DNA from: a virus
DNA: 51,630 nucleotides
Strand: one strand, 5' to 3'
Virus record (IMG/VR): IMGVR_UViG_3300043787_000096
Coordinates: 1-51,630 of that record
The first letter of the stretch is position 1. The number at the start of each line of letters is the position of its first letter. Made by a program: the position numbers and the translations under genes. This document shows, in pieces, positions 30,059 through 37,254 of this stretch. Under the pieces are notes generated by a model. The model was not told the DNA's origin, searched no databases, and saw only the letters and a list, made by a program, of their open reading frames with translations.

Positions 30059-31264
30059 TCAGTCACCCTTGACGTTGACGATCTGCCGCAGCCGGTGCCG
30101 GATCTCCACGAGATCGCGGGCGTCGTTCATCACGACTTCGACGGGCTTGTATGCGCCCGGGATCTCGTCGAGGAACGCGTCCGTGTGCCGCCACTCGATG
30201 CCATCCATCGCCGCGTCGAGCTGCTCGCGGGTGAACGTCTTGCGGGCTGCCGACCGGCTGTACTCGCGCCCCGCCCCGTGCGGGGACGAGTTCAGCGACA
30301 GCGGGTTCCCCTTCCCTGTGACGACGTACGACGCGGTGCCCATCGATCCGGGGATCAGGCCCGGCTTGCCTTCGCTGGCGTCGATCGCGCCCTTGCGGGA
30401 CAGCCAGACGTGACCGGAGTGACCGGCATTCTTCGCACGCCAGTGCCGCGCGAGATCATCCGGCATCTGCTCGGTGTAGTTGTGATGACATTGGACCACC
30501 TCAAGGCCCTGCGCGGGTTCCCCGGCCCACTCGCCGAGGCAGCCGAGCACGCGGTGCATCATCTCCTGCCGGTTCAGCAGCGCGAAGTGCTGCGCCCAGC
30601 GGAGATCCCGGATGTAATCCCAGAACTCGCGGGTGTCCTCGACGAGGTAGGCGAGGTCGGGATCGGGCAGGCTGACCCACCACTTGTCGCACAGGTCGCG
30701 TGCGGCCTTGATGTGCTTGCCGGCGAGCTTGTTGCCGACGCCGCGTGATCCTGAGTGCAGGAACACCCACACGCGATCCAGCTCATCGAGGCTGATCTCG
30801 ATGAAGTGGTTGCCGCTGCCGAGCGAGCCGAGCTGCATGTTCCAGTTCGGCGCGACGGTCTCGGCGCTCTCCGACGCGTCCATCAGGACCAGCTCGCCGA
30901 TCCGGCCCTCGGTCTCCGCATCGTAGATGCCGGTGTTGTACTTGCCGGCTGATAGCGGGATGGCGTTCTCGATCGCGACGCGCAGGTCCGCCAGGTTCCC
31001 GCGGCTTCGCACGTCCTCTGCCGTGAGCTGGGTCCGTACGGCGTGCATCCCGCACCCGATGTCGACACCGACGGCGGCCGGGATGATCGCGCCGAGCGTC
31101 GGGATGACCGACCCGACCGTGGCGCCCTTGCCGAGATGCGCGTCCGGCATGAGCGCCAGATGCGGGTAGATGAACGGCATCGATGCGGTACGTTCCGCCT
31201 GCTCCCGGGTGTCCGGCTCCAGGATCGATGCCCAGTTGAGAAGCTTCTTGCTCAGTTGTTCCAT
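30059..31264 (-). CDS. rtcB: RtcB RNA ligase (3'-phosphate/5'-OH)
   Basis: Product of 401 residues, the normal bacterial RtcB size. Conserved motifs: DIGCGMHAVRT (metal-binding Cys), LGSGNHFIE, HSGSRGVGN, GSMGTASYVV and NSSPHGAGREYSR, whose His is the guanylated residue. It joins RNA 3'-phosphate (or cyclic phosphate) to 5'-OH ends with GTP and Mn, and repairs cut tRNA or rRNA. A GAGGGG site lies upstream of ATG 31264. It ends an operon with CCA-adding enzyme and RlaP-like genes, which supports tRNA repair. Confidence 0.95.
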   Translation of the reverse strand: MEQLSKKLLNWASILEPDTREQAERTASMPFIYPHLALMPDAHLGKGATVGSVIPTLGAIIPAAVGVDIGCGMHAVRTQLTAEDVRSRGNLADLRVAIENAIPLSAGKYNTGIYDAETEGRIGELVLMDASESAETVAPNWNMQLGSLGSGNHFIEISLDELDRVWVFLHSGSRGVGNKLAGKHIKAARDLCDKWWVSLPDPDLAYLVEDTREFWDYIRDLRWAQHFALLNRQEMMHRVLGCLGEWAGEPAQGLEVVQCHHNYTEQMPDDLARHWRAKNAGHSGHVWLSRKGAIDASEGKPGLIPGSMGTASYVVTGKGNPLSLNSSPHGAGREYSRSAARKTFTREQLDAAMDGIEWRHTDAFLDEIPGAYKPVEVVMNDARDLVEIRHRLRQIVNVKGD

Positions 31265-31297
31265 CGTGCAGTCACCCCTCGCGTGATGTTCACCGGT

Positions 31298-32668
31298 CTA
31301 TCCTGCCCGTGCCGTCAGCCACCGGACCGCCCCGGCCTCGTCGGCGAATTCCCCTGCGTCCTGCGCGGCCAGCGCCTCAGCGAGGACCGGCTTGAACGCC
31401 GGTCCCGGCCTCATTCCCGCCGCGATGAGGTGATCACCGGTCAGCAGCCCCCTGGCCGGGCGGTCGGTCACCTTGAGGTCCCGGCCGATCTCCATCCACG
31501 CCTCCGCCGGGTTCGGTGCGTCCGGGTCGCCCCGGCCTTTGCGGTCAGCGCCGACGGCGAGCGCCAGTTCGGCGAGGGTCGCCGGCACGAGCCGCCGCAC
31601 GAGCCGGCGGACTGCTGGTTTCGTCGGGCTGTCCGCGCAGCACATGTGCTCGCGGACGAGCGGGACGATGCGGGCCGTGATGCTCTCCGGGCAGCCGGCC
31701 GAGCGCAGGAACGCGGTCGCCGGCTCCACGCCCGCCGCAGCGTGGCCGCGGGAGGTGATCCGGCCTCCGTCCCGCTGCGTGTGCGTCACCTTCCCCGTGT
31801 CGTGCAGGAGGGCGGCGAAAACGATCACGAGGCGGTCCGTCCCGGTCAGCCCGGCCTCATCGGCGAGCCGGGCGGCCTGCGTCGCGGCGAGACCCGAATG
31901 GGCGTGCACGTCGCCTTCGGGATGCCAGCCCGGATCCTGCTCGATGCCGTGGAGCGCGGCGAGCTGCGGGAAGCACGCCTCCCATCCGGTGCCGGCCAGG
32001 GCAGTGAGCGCGGCCCGCAGATCGGTGCCCCTGGTGCCGAGTTTCGCCATCTCACCCCAGACGCGCTCGGTCGCCAGCTCCCGGTACGAGCCGCGCAGGC
32101 GGCGGCACGTGGCGGCGGTCTCCGGTGCGAGCGTGAACCCGAACCGGCCCGCGAACTGGACGGCTCGCAGGACACGCAGCGGATCCTCAGAGAACGCCGC
32201 CGACGTGTGCCGCAGCACGCCCGCTTCCAGGTCCGCTAGGCCGCCGTGGCAGTCGGTCACCTCCCCTGTTTCCGGGTCGGCCATGAGCGCGTTGATCGTG
32301 AAGTCCCGCCGGGCGCTGGCCTCCGCGAAACCGAGGTCACTGTCCGGGACGACGGCGAATCCGCGGTGACCCGCGCCCGTTTTGGATTCGCGGCGGGGAA
32401 GCGACACGTCGATCTCTGTCGCGCCGGAACGGACCTTGAGGACCCCGAACGACTTCCCGGCCTCCGTCACGTTGCCGACGCCGGACAGTGCGGCAGCGAG
32501 GATGTCAGGGCCGTCTACGCCGTACACCTCGATGTCGATGTCCTTGGAGGGCGCGCCGAGAAGCGCGTCACGGACCCAGCCGCCGACAAGCATCGGCCGG
32601 CCGCCCGCACGGCGGATAGCGGCCAGCACGCGCTCAGCGTCCGGCCCCGGTCCCGGGATCGTGGTCAC
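31298..32668 (-). CDS. cca: CCA tRNA nucleotidyltransferase with HD domain
   Basis: Product of 456 residues, GTG start at 32668 (GTGA overlap). Class II marks: LVGGWVRDALLG, DIDIEVYG (catalytic DxD), RRDFTINALM, and EDPLRVLRAVQFAGRFGF. A C-terminal HD domain shows AALLHDTGKVTHTQ and a later His. It adds or restores the CCA end of tRNA; HD domains in relatives act as 2',3'-cyclic phosphodiesterase or phosphatase. Location between RlaP-like and RtcB genes makes a tRNA-repair role likely. Confidence 0.92.
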   Translation of the reverse strand: MTTIPGPGPDAERVLAAIRRAGGRPMLVGGWVRDALLGAPSKDIDIEVYGVDGPDILAAALSGVGNVTEAGKSFGVLKVRSGATEIDVSLPRRESKTGAGHRGFAVVPDSDLGFAEASARRDFTINALMADPETGEVTDCHGGLADLEAGVLRHTSAAFSEDPLRVLRAVQFAGRFGFTLAPETAATCRRLRGSYRELATERVWGEMAKLGTRGTDLRAALTALAGTGWEACFPQLAALHGIEQDPGWHPEGDVHAHSGLAATQAARLADEAGLTGTDRLVIVFAALLHDTGKVTHTQRDGGRITSRGHAAAGVEPATAFLRSAGCPESITARIVPLVREHMCCADSPTKPAVRRLVRRLVPATLAELALAVGADRKGRGDPDAPNPAEAWMEIGRDLKVTDRPARGLLTGDHLIAAGMRPGPAFKPVLAEALAAQDAGEFADEAGAVRWLTARAG

Positions 32669-33390
32669 CGGTCCTCCCAGTAGGCTCGCCGCACGTCCTG
32701 GAGCCACGCTTCGGCTGCCGCCTCGTCGGGGCGGGCGGGAAGCTCGCCGGGAGTGAGATAGACGTTCTCCGCGTCGCTCAGCGCCTTCCGCGCCAGATCC
32801 AGGTCCCCGGCGGCTACGCGCTCGCCGAACTCCCGGCAGGTGGCCGCATCGTCAGGCAGGAGCCGCACCGGGAGATAGCCGGTCCGGTGCAGTTCCGCTC
32901 CCTGATGCAGCAGCCTCCAGAGATGGCGCGCGTGTTTCTCTGTGCGTTTGCGCGTGTCGGCGCTGAACGATCCGTCGCCACGGTTCTCCAGCTTCCCGAA
33001 CTGGCTGGTCGCGTACCCGCAGTAGGCGTTGCGGGCCATGCCTGCCGAGAGGAACTTGCTGCGGATAGCGGTCAGTGCCTCGCCTGCGGGCGTCGTCACT
33101 TCGTAACGGGGCAGCCACAGCAGTTCCGTGACCGTCGGGTTCGATTTCAGCAGCAGGGCAACCAGCTTGCCCGCCTCATGGAATGTCGCGTCAGGCTTCG
33201 AGCTGACCCACGTCGCGGCCTTCCCGACCGGCAGGTGCAGTCCGTGGAACTCCGATGTCGGGGCGGCATAGGTGCCGATCCGGTCGATGTCGGAGCCCTC
33301 GTGCGCCAGGCCGTAGGCGGTTGAGCCGGCGATGCCTGCAAGCAGGACGTTCGGCGGGGGCTTGATCTCGGGGCCGGTCACGTCGTTCAT
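32665..33390 (-). CDS. RlaP-like nucleotidyltransferase (RNA-repair-associated pol-beta family)
   Basis: Product of 241 residues from ATG 33390; the GTG at 33381 has better spacing to GGAAGG and may be the true start. The minimal nucleotidyltransferase motif GSTAYGLAHEGSDIDRIG (about 20-37) gives the two metal-binding aspartates. Further family-like parts are ATFHEAGKLVALLLKSNPTV and ELLWLP. Such proteins lie beside RNA ligases and are thought to act on RNA ends in repair. The overlap with cca makes one operon. Confidence 0.82.
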   Translation of the reverse strand: MNDVTGPEIKPPPNVLLAGIAGSTAYGLAHEGSDIDRIGTYAAPTSEFHGLHLPVGKAATWVSSKPDATFHEAGKLVALLLKSNPTVTELLWLPRYEVTTPAGEALTAIRSKFLSAGMARNAYCGYATSQFGKLENRGDGSFSADTRKRTEKHARHLWRLLHQGAELHRTGYLPVRLLPDDAATCREFGERVAAGDLDLARKALSDAENVYLTPGELPARPDEAAAEAWLQDVRRAYWEDR

Positions 33391-33412
33391 CCTTCCGTAT
33401 CCGGTGTCAGGC

Positions 33413-33934
33413 TTATCCGCGACGGACTTCCGTCTCGTCATCGAACGGCTCCAGGAGATCCCACGCATCGTCCATCCGGTTTTCCGCGCACGCGACCGTA
33501 TACGCGGCGAGGTTGCGGCGCGGCAGGTGGCCGCGCTGCTCGGCGATCAGCCCCGAATCATCCCACCGGCAGCCGGGGGCTTCCGGATAGTAGGACGACC
33601 CGGTTTCGTCGGCGCGGCGCAGCCGGGACTCCGGGCAGTCCTCCGCGAGCATCTCCGCGCGCGTCCCGGCTATCACGGGAGCCTCGACGCCGTGCGACCA
33701 TCCGACGTAGAAGTCGGAGTCCCGGTCAGGCTTGATGACCTCGCAGCGGGGGAACTGGCCGCGGGCAGTGCTCGCGGATTCCTCCAGGCGCTCGAGCTCC
33801 ACGGTGCGGACGACGGACCATCCCGTGGAGGGCAGCGCGTTCACGATCACGGCGGCGATGGCGCCAGGCTCCCTGATGCCCAGCGTGTGCGCCTGCGCGA
33901 TCGCGGTGGCGAGTACATGCAGCGGGTCGTTCAC
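33413..33934 (-). CDS. Hypothetical protein of the RNA-repair operon
   Basis: Product of 173 residues, GTG start at 33934, 2 nt before the preceding stop. Features: IVNALPSTGWSVVRTVELER, then YVGWSHGVEAPVIAGTRAEM and RNLAAYTVACAENRMDDAWD. No enzyme motif recognised. It might be an accessory of the initiator or of the repair genes. Confidence 0.65.
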   Translation of the reverse strand: MNDPLHVLATAIAQAHTLGIREPGAIAAVIVNALPSTGWSVVRTVELERLEESASTARGQFPRCEVIKPDRDSDFYVGWSHGVEAPVIAGTRAEMLAEDCPESRLRRADETGSSYYPEAPGCRWDDSGLIAEQRGHLPRRNLAAYTVACAENRMDDAWDLLEPFDDETEVRRG

Positions 33935-33936
33935 GG

Positions 33937-34602
33937 TCAGTTCCTCTCCTGGCGGCGGTTGCCGCCGTCTTGTTCACGGATCAGTGCCTGGAGCGCGTCC
34001 ATCTGCCGTTTCCGCTCCGCCTCGAACTCGTCCGGGCTCACCTCGCGCACGCGCGCACCTTTCACGGACGTTGTCAGACGGGGAACCGCAGAAGTCTGGT
34101 CGGGGATAAAAGCTTGTGGGGTTCCAGGGGTATGGGCGCTGCCCTCGTTGCGCCTTTCGCAACCAGCGTTGCGCCTTTCCGGCAAAGGTGCGCTCACGGT
34201 TGCGCCTTTCGGCGGCTCCGGAGACAGGTTATCCACAGCCTCGTCATCGAAAGACGAGATGAGGATTGCGTCTTTAGCCTCGCGCGGCACCAGGATCGGG
34301 CACTCGTAAGTAACCGCCCGTCCGCCGCGACAGCGACCGCTCGTCGCGTACACGGGACGCCCGTCCTTGCCGGTAGACAGCGGAACCCGCAACTCGAAGC
34401 CGTGCCTCCCGAGCCGCGCCAGGATCGAGCGCAGGCTGCCCGGCTCCAGCCCGGATTCCTCGCAGAGCTGCTCGTTGGAGATGTAGCCGCGCCGCGTCCG
34501 GTCGTTGCAGACATCGGCAAGGATCATCGCGACGACGCGTTCCCCGGCCGTCCAGTCGGGCGGCATCCCGGCGCGGAGCATCCGGGTCAGGTCATGACCC
34601 AC
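33937..34602 (-). CDS. Second replication-initiator-like winged-helix protein with embedded origin
   Basis: Product of 221 residues, GTG start at 34602. The N-terminal wHTH (DWTAGERVVAMILADVCNDR, then GYISNEQLCEESGLEPGSLR, SILARLGRHGFELRV) matches phage initiator helix-turn-helix domains. The linker includes VDN encoded by a perfect DnaA box and is built over three 12-bp iterons. The C-terminus is a charged helix. It leads the operon that includes the RNA-repair genes. Initiator role is inferred from the layout shared with 6543-7526. Confidence 0.65.
   Translation of the reverse strand: MGHDLTRMLRAGMPPDWTAGERVVAMILADVCNDRTRRGYISNEQLCEESGLEPGSLRSILARLGRHGFELRVPLSTGKDGRPVYATSGRCRGGRAVTYECPILVPREAKDAILISSFDDEAVDNLSPEPPKGATVSAPLPERRNAGCERRNEGSAHTPGTPQAFIPDQTSAVPRLTTSVKGARVREVSPDEFEAERKRQMDALQALIREQDGGNRRQERN
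34095..34237. other. Putative replication origin 2: iterons and DnaA box
   Basis: GTTGCGCCTTTC is present three times in direct orientation at 34147-34158, 34168-34179 and 34199-34210. Spacings are 21 and 31 bp, close to two and three DNA turns. A perfect DnaA box TTATCCACA lies at 34229-34237, and AT-rich GGGGATAAAAGCTTGTGG at about 34103-34120. All lie inside the initiator-like gene. Confidence 0.65.
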
Positions 34603-34645
34603 GCGCGTCAGGCCCGGAGGCGTGCTCGGGGCGCGTAACTAGTAC

Positions 34646-34656
34646 GATCACTGATC
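34646..34656. promoter_or_regulatory. GATC-containing operator palindrome upstream of the repair/initiator operon
   Basis: GATCACTGATC is a perfect palindrome with two GATC sites, located 44 bp upstream of the GTG start at 34602. TACTAG on the minus strand (about 34638-34643) could be a -10 element. Because the element encodes a Dam-type methylase, methylation-sensitive control is possible. Confidence 0.4.
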
Positions 34657-34689
34657 ATGGTTCCCGACCTCCATGGGGTCTGGTTCCTA

Positions 34690-34724
34690 GGCCCCGTCTC
34701 GGTGTTGACGCACCGGTCGGGGCC
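34690..34724 (+). terminator. Two-part hairpin upstream of the toxin-antitoxin genes
   Basis: GGCCCCG (34690-34696) pairs with CGGGGCC (34718-34724) and CGGTG with CACCG pairs inside, giving a long interrupted stem, followed by GCTTCGTTT. It may block read-through into the toxin-antitoxin genes. The remaining part of 34603-34794 holds the operator above and nothing else clear. Confidence 0.4.
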
Positions 34725-34794
34725 GCTTCGTTTAAGTTGTCGAACGCGCTCAGCGTATCCGCTTGGCATCGTACCCCGCGACCCGCCGCCGCGT

Positions 34795-34800
34795 TACGAT
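34795..34800 (+). promoter_or_regulatory. -10 element for a leaderless antitoxin message
   Basis: TACGAT fits the actinobacterial -10 pattern TANNNT and lies 6 nt before the antitoxin ATG (34807), so transcription would begin at or next to the start codon. No Shine-Dalgarno sequence is seen, which agrees with a leaderless message. Confidence 0.5.
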
Positions 34801-34806
34801 GCCCTC

Positions 34807-35061
34807 ATGAGCGCCGAACCAGCAGAGAGCGCGGGACTCCCCAACGTGATACAGGTCGGCGGCGAGAAAGCCGTCGTCGTCCCCTACGACGAGTACATCG
34901 TCCTCGCCGCCCTCAAAAGGCGCGCCGCGCCGGAAGAGATCGACGAGGCGTGGACAGACGCGTGGATCACCGAGCACGAGGCATGGAAGGCCGCAGGGCG
35001 TCCCGGGGGCACCATCCCCCACGAGGAAGTCAGGGCGGAACTGCTCGGCGGCAGCCGGTGA
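34807..35061 (+). CDS. Phd/YefM-like antitoxin
   Basis: Product of 84 residues. The N-terminal AGLPNVIQVGGEKAVVVPYD continues as EYIVLAALKRRAA, the typical beta-beta-helix DNA-binding part of Phd/YefM-like antitoxins; the acidic C-terminal half would wrap the toxin. Its stop overlaps the GTG of a RelE/ParE-like gene (GTGA), the classic antitoxin-toxin order. Confidence 0.75.
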   Translation: MSAEPAESAGLPNVIQVGGEKAVVVPYDEYIVLAALKRRAAPEEIDEAWTDAWITEHEAWKAAGRPGGTIPHEEVRAELLGGSR

Positions 35062-35291
35062 GGATCCGCTGGGAAGAGCCGGCGAAGCTCGCGGTACGCG
35101 AGAAGTTCATGAAGGACCAGGCCGCGATGGCGGCAATCAACGCCGCCGTCGACTCATTAGCCGAAGATCCCGGACCGGCCGCCGCGTTCGTGCGCGGCGG
35201 CTACCGGCGGCTGCGCGCGGGCGATTTCCGCATCCTGTACGAGATCGAGGACGGCACCATCGTCATCGTGCGCGTTGACCGGAGGGCCTAG
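35058..35291 (+). CDS. RelE/ParE-superfamily toxin
   Basis: Product of 77 residues, GTG start at 35058. It shows MRIRWEEPAKLAVREKF, a helix DSLAEDPGPAAAFV, and the end YRRLRAGDFRILYEIEDGTI followed by VIVRVDRR, the RelE/ParE fold with strands GDFRILYEI and IVIVRV. It likely cuts ribosome-bound mRNA (RelE) or inhibits gyrase (ParE). Stabilises the element by post-segregational killing. Confidence 0.85.
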   Translation: MRIRWEEPAKLAVREKFMKDQAAMAAINAAVDSLAEDPGPAAAFVRGGYRRLRAGDFRILYEIEDGTIVIVRVDRRA

Positions 35292-35309
35292 GGTCCGCAG
35301 CCAGCGCCC

Positions 35310-36077
35310 CTACTCTCCGCCGTTGCCGTTCCCGAGCATGTGCCGCAAGTGCTGCCGTACCGGCTCGAAGATCGTCCCGCCCGTGAGGCTGTCCGCTTCC
35401 TCGAAGCTCACCCACCGCACCTCGGCCAGCTCCTCCGGATCGCCCACGGTCACCTCGGTCCCGTGAGTGGGGCGTGCCGCCATGTAGACCATGGTGCGCC
35501 CCGTCCGGGGATGTACCCGCCGGCCTATGACGCCGCCGGCGCGGATGCGCAGCCCGGTCTCTTCCTTGACCTCGCGGACGGCGGCGTCGGCCGGCGACTC
35601 GCCGGGCTCGATCTTCCCGGCGATGAACGTCCACGGCGGTTTCCCGTCGTTGCGCCGCGCGATCAGGACCCCGAGGTCGCTGATCACGATGGCCGCGACC
35701 ACGGGCTCAGGCTCGGGCGCTGTCGATGGTCCGGTCATGTAATCCTCTTCCCCGGCGGCACCGGCTGCCGCCAGTGCCCTGATGACGTCCTGGCCCTTCT
35801 TGGCCAGCTCCCCGGCGCGCTGTTTCGAGATGTTGCCCAGGACCCCGCCGATCTCCGCCAGGGACAACCCGGCGTCCTGGAGACGCGCGGCGGCGACCGC
35901 GCGGCGGATGGCCGCCTCACCGCTCATGGATCTCAGCTCCTCCGCAAGCGACGTTGCCTCGTTGAACTGGCGCAGCGGGCTAGTGAGCGCGTCCAGCTGC
36001 TCCCGTGTCAGCTGCCATGCCTCGCGCATGGCGGCGAGAGTCGCCATGAAGCGGTCCTCGTCGCCCTGCTCGCTCAT
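35310..36077 (-). CDS. HTH-Nudix hydrolase fusion
   Basis: Product of 255 residues. The N-terminal 100 residues include an HTH (ARLQDAGLSLAEIGGVLGNI, then SKQRAGELAKKGQ). The C-terminal domain carries a perfect Nudix box GKIEPGESPADAAVREVKEE followed by TGL (154-176). Nudix enzymes cleave nucleoside diphosphates linked to another group. Fusions of HTH and Nudix suggest a nucleotide-responsive regulator (as in NrtR, although that has the domains in reverse order). Convergent with the toxin gene. Confidence 0.85.
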   Translation of the reverse strand: MSEQGDEDRFMATLAAMREAWQLTREQLDALTSPLRQFNEATSLAEELRSMSGEAAIRRAVAAARLQDAGLSLAEIGGVLGNISKQRAGELAKKGQDVIRALAAAGAAGEEDYMTGPSTAPEPEPVVAAIVISDLGVLIARRNDGKPPWTFIAGKIEPGESPADAAVREVKEETGLRIRAGGVIGRRVHPRTGRTMVYMAARPTHGTEVTVGDPEELAEVRWVSFEEADSLTGGTIFEPVRQHLRHMLGNGNGGE

Positions 36078-36108
36078 ATACCGAGCATAGACGCCGGGAT
36101 CAACGGGT

Positions 36109-36162
36109 CCCTTGACGGCTCCGTAAAGAGTGCCCTTGACAGGCCGTCAACCCTGGTATTTA
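36109..36162 (+). promoter_or_regulatory. Promoter with overlapping operator for the transfer block
   Basis: TTGACA (36136-36141) and TATTTA (36157-36162) form -35 and -10 boxes with a 15-bp spacer for the gene at 36175. The -35 lies inside the palindrome TTGACAGGCCGTCAA (36136-36150), and CCCTTGAC is repeated at 36109-36116 and 36133-36140. A regulator bound here would block the promoter. Confidence 0.55.
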
Positions 36163-36174
36163 CTGATCGCGTAG

Positions 36175-36495
36175 ATGGCAGGCAGGCCACCGACCATGAG
36201 GACGGCGCAAGTGACTGAGACTGCGGAGACGACGGCAAAGCCGGATGGTGACTGGCTCACCATCGGCGCGTTCGCCGACCTGCTGCCCTTCTCCTCGTCG
36301 CTGATCAACCAGCTCTGCAACGAGGGCGTCATGCCGTCCATGCGGATCGCCGGGGCCAAGCGGAACACTCACTGGCTGCCGCGCCGCCTAGCCGACGACC
36401 TCCGCGCGGCGGTCATGTCCGGCGGTCAGGTGGAGCTCCGTGACTTCTGCCGCACATGGGCGGCCAGCAACACCATCACCGAAGGGGTGGCGTGA
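36175..36495 (+). CDS. Excisionase/AlpA-like HTH protein
   Basis: Product of 106 residues (ATG 36175, or 36196 which has AGGCAGG upstream). LTIGAFADLLPFSSSLINQL, then CNEGVMPSMRIAGAKRNTHW and LPRRLADDL, is the winged-helix pattern of helix-turn-helix 17/AlpA-like excisionases and control proteins. First gene of the plus-strand block, behind a regulated promoter. Confidence 0.7.
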   Translation: MAGRPPTMRTAQVTETAETTAKPDGDWLTIGAFADLLPFSSSLINQLCNEGVMPSMRIAGAKRNTHWLPRRLADDLRAAVMSGGQVELRDFCRTWAASNTITEGVA

Positions 36496-36496
36496 G

Positions 36497-36703
36497 ATGG
36501 GTCTCCTCGATTTCGACGGCCCGGCGTACGCCGTAAAGGTGAAAGAGCCCGGCGCGAAGCGCTGGCTGTTCCTCGGCGGCGACGGGTACCTGACCTCGCG
36601 GCGCATCCACGCCGCGCTCGCCTCAAAGCAGAAGGCCGAGCGGTACGCCGCAGCCATCCCCGCCGACAACCCCGGATGCCAGGCCAAGGCGGTGCGGTTC
36701 TGA
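36497..36703 (+). CDS. Small hypothetical protein
   Basis: Product of 68 residues. AYAVKVKEPGAKRWLFLGGD, then GYLTSRRIHAALASKQKAER, resembles short phage proteins that begin with a beta hairpin and finish with a helix. One nucleotide separates it from the preceding stop. A similar pattern (WRWGVFDYQEGCYVATYSGE) occurs in 39323-39529. Function unknown. Confidence 0.65.
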   Translation: MGLLDFDGPAYAVKVKEPGAKRWLFLGGDGYLTSRRIHAALASKQKAERYAAAIPADNPGCQAKAVRF

Positions 36704-36800
36704 TGCGACCCCAGAACACCCGCGTCTCGCGCCGCGATCAGCGCAACGCCTGGAAAGGCATGCCGCGCCGCCGCGCCACCATCACGAACGGAGCGCCCCC

Positions 36801-36854
36801 ATGTGCGCCAACCCGTTCGTGGGCTGCCCCTATCACGGGTCCGGCTCGAAGTAA
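36801..36854 (+). CDS. Possible 17-residue ORF in a 230-bp gap
   Basis: ATG 36801 with GGAG 8 nt upstream encodes MCANPFVGCPYHGSGSK. The frame from 36703 (an ATG overlapping the preceding stop) is coding-like for about 31 codons up to this point and then loses that look, so the two parts might be one small gene with a frame change, or both chance. Nothing else is seen in 36704-36868. Confidence 0.25.
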   Translation: MCANPFVGCPYHGSGSK

Positions 36855-36868
36855 CCCCGTAAACGAGA

Positions 36869-36899
36869 GCAAGCCCGGCGATCGAACCGCCGGGCTTGC
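36869..36899 (+). terminator. 12-bp hairpin terminator
   Basis: GCAAGCCCGGCG (36869-36880) pairs exactly with CGCCGGGCTTGC (36888-36899) around a 7-nt loop. No T-run follows, as is common in GC-rich actinobacteria. It would end the short excisionase transcript before the next genes. Confidence 0.6.
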
Positions 36900-36934
36900 C
36901 GAGGATCACTTCCACTCACAGGAAGGACATGACG

Positions 36935-37075
36935 ATGACCCTAACACATGCCCCGGACACGGACGAGCTGCGCGAGGATCTCGAAGCCGTCCTCGAAGCC
37001 CACGGGCTCAACACCCCCGGCCGCCTCGGCGCGATCATGCACGTCGCGACCGTCACGCCCGCCCCGTCGTCATGA
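36935..37075 (+). CDS. Small acidic helical protein
   Basis: Product of 46 residues. The ATG at 36935 is 8 nt after GGAAGG; another ATG two codons earlier is too close to it. It reads MTLTHAPDTDELREDLEAVL and continues EAHGLNTPGRLGAIM. The stop overlaps the next ATG (ATGA). Unknown function. Confidence 0.6.
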   Translation: MTLTHAPDTDELREDLEAVLEAHGLNTPGRLGAIMHVATVTPAPSS

Positions 37076-37254
37076 GCCTCTTTGGGAAGCTCACCGGACC
37101 CGAGCTGGCAGACCTGTCCCTGCGGATGCGCAGCGCCGCCTACGGGCTCTCCCAGGCACCCCGCGACGCCGGCGTCACCCGCGACATCCGCGACATAGAA
37201 GCCGACGCCGACCGCGAGGCCCGCGACCGGGCACGGGACAGGAGCCGGTCATGA
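37072..37254 (+). CDS. Small charged protein
   Basis: Product of 60 residues starting MSLFGKLTGPELADLSLRMR and ending with an Arg/Asp-rich helix. ATGA overlaps at both ends place it in the WhiB operon. Not recognised. Confidence 0.6.
   Translation: MSLFGKLTGPELADLSLRMRSAAYGLSQAPRDAGVTRDIRDIEADADREARDRARDRSRS

Noticed and set aside
36676-37254. 192-codon frame running across 36703-37254
   Set aside because: It crosses a terminator hairpin and the smaller gene 36935-37075; only the last 60 codons (37072-37254) look real.
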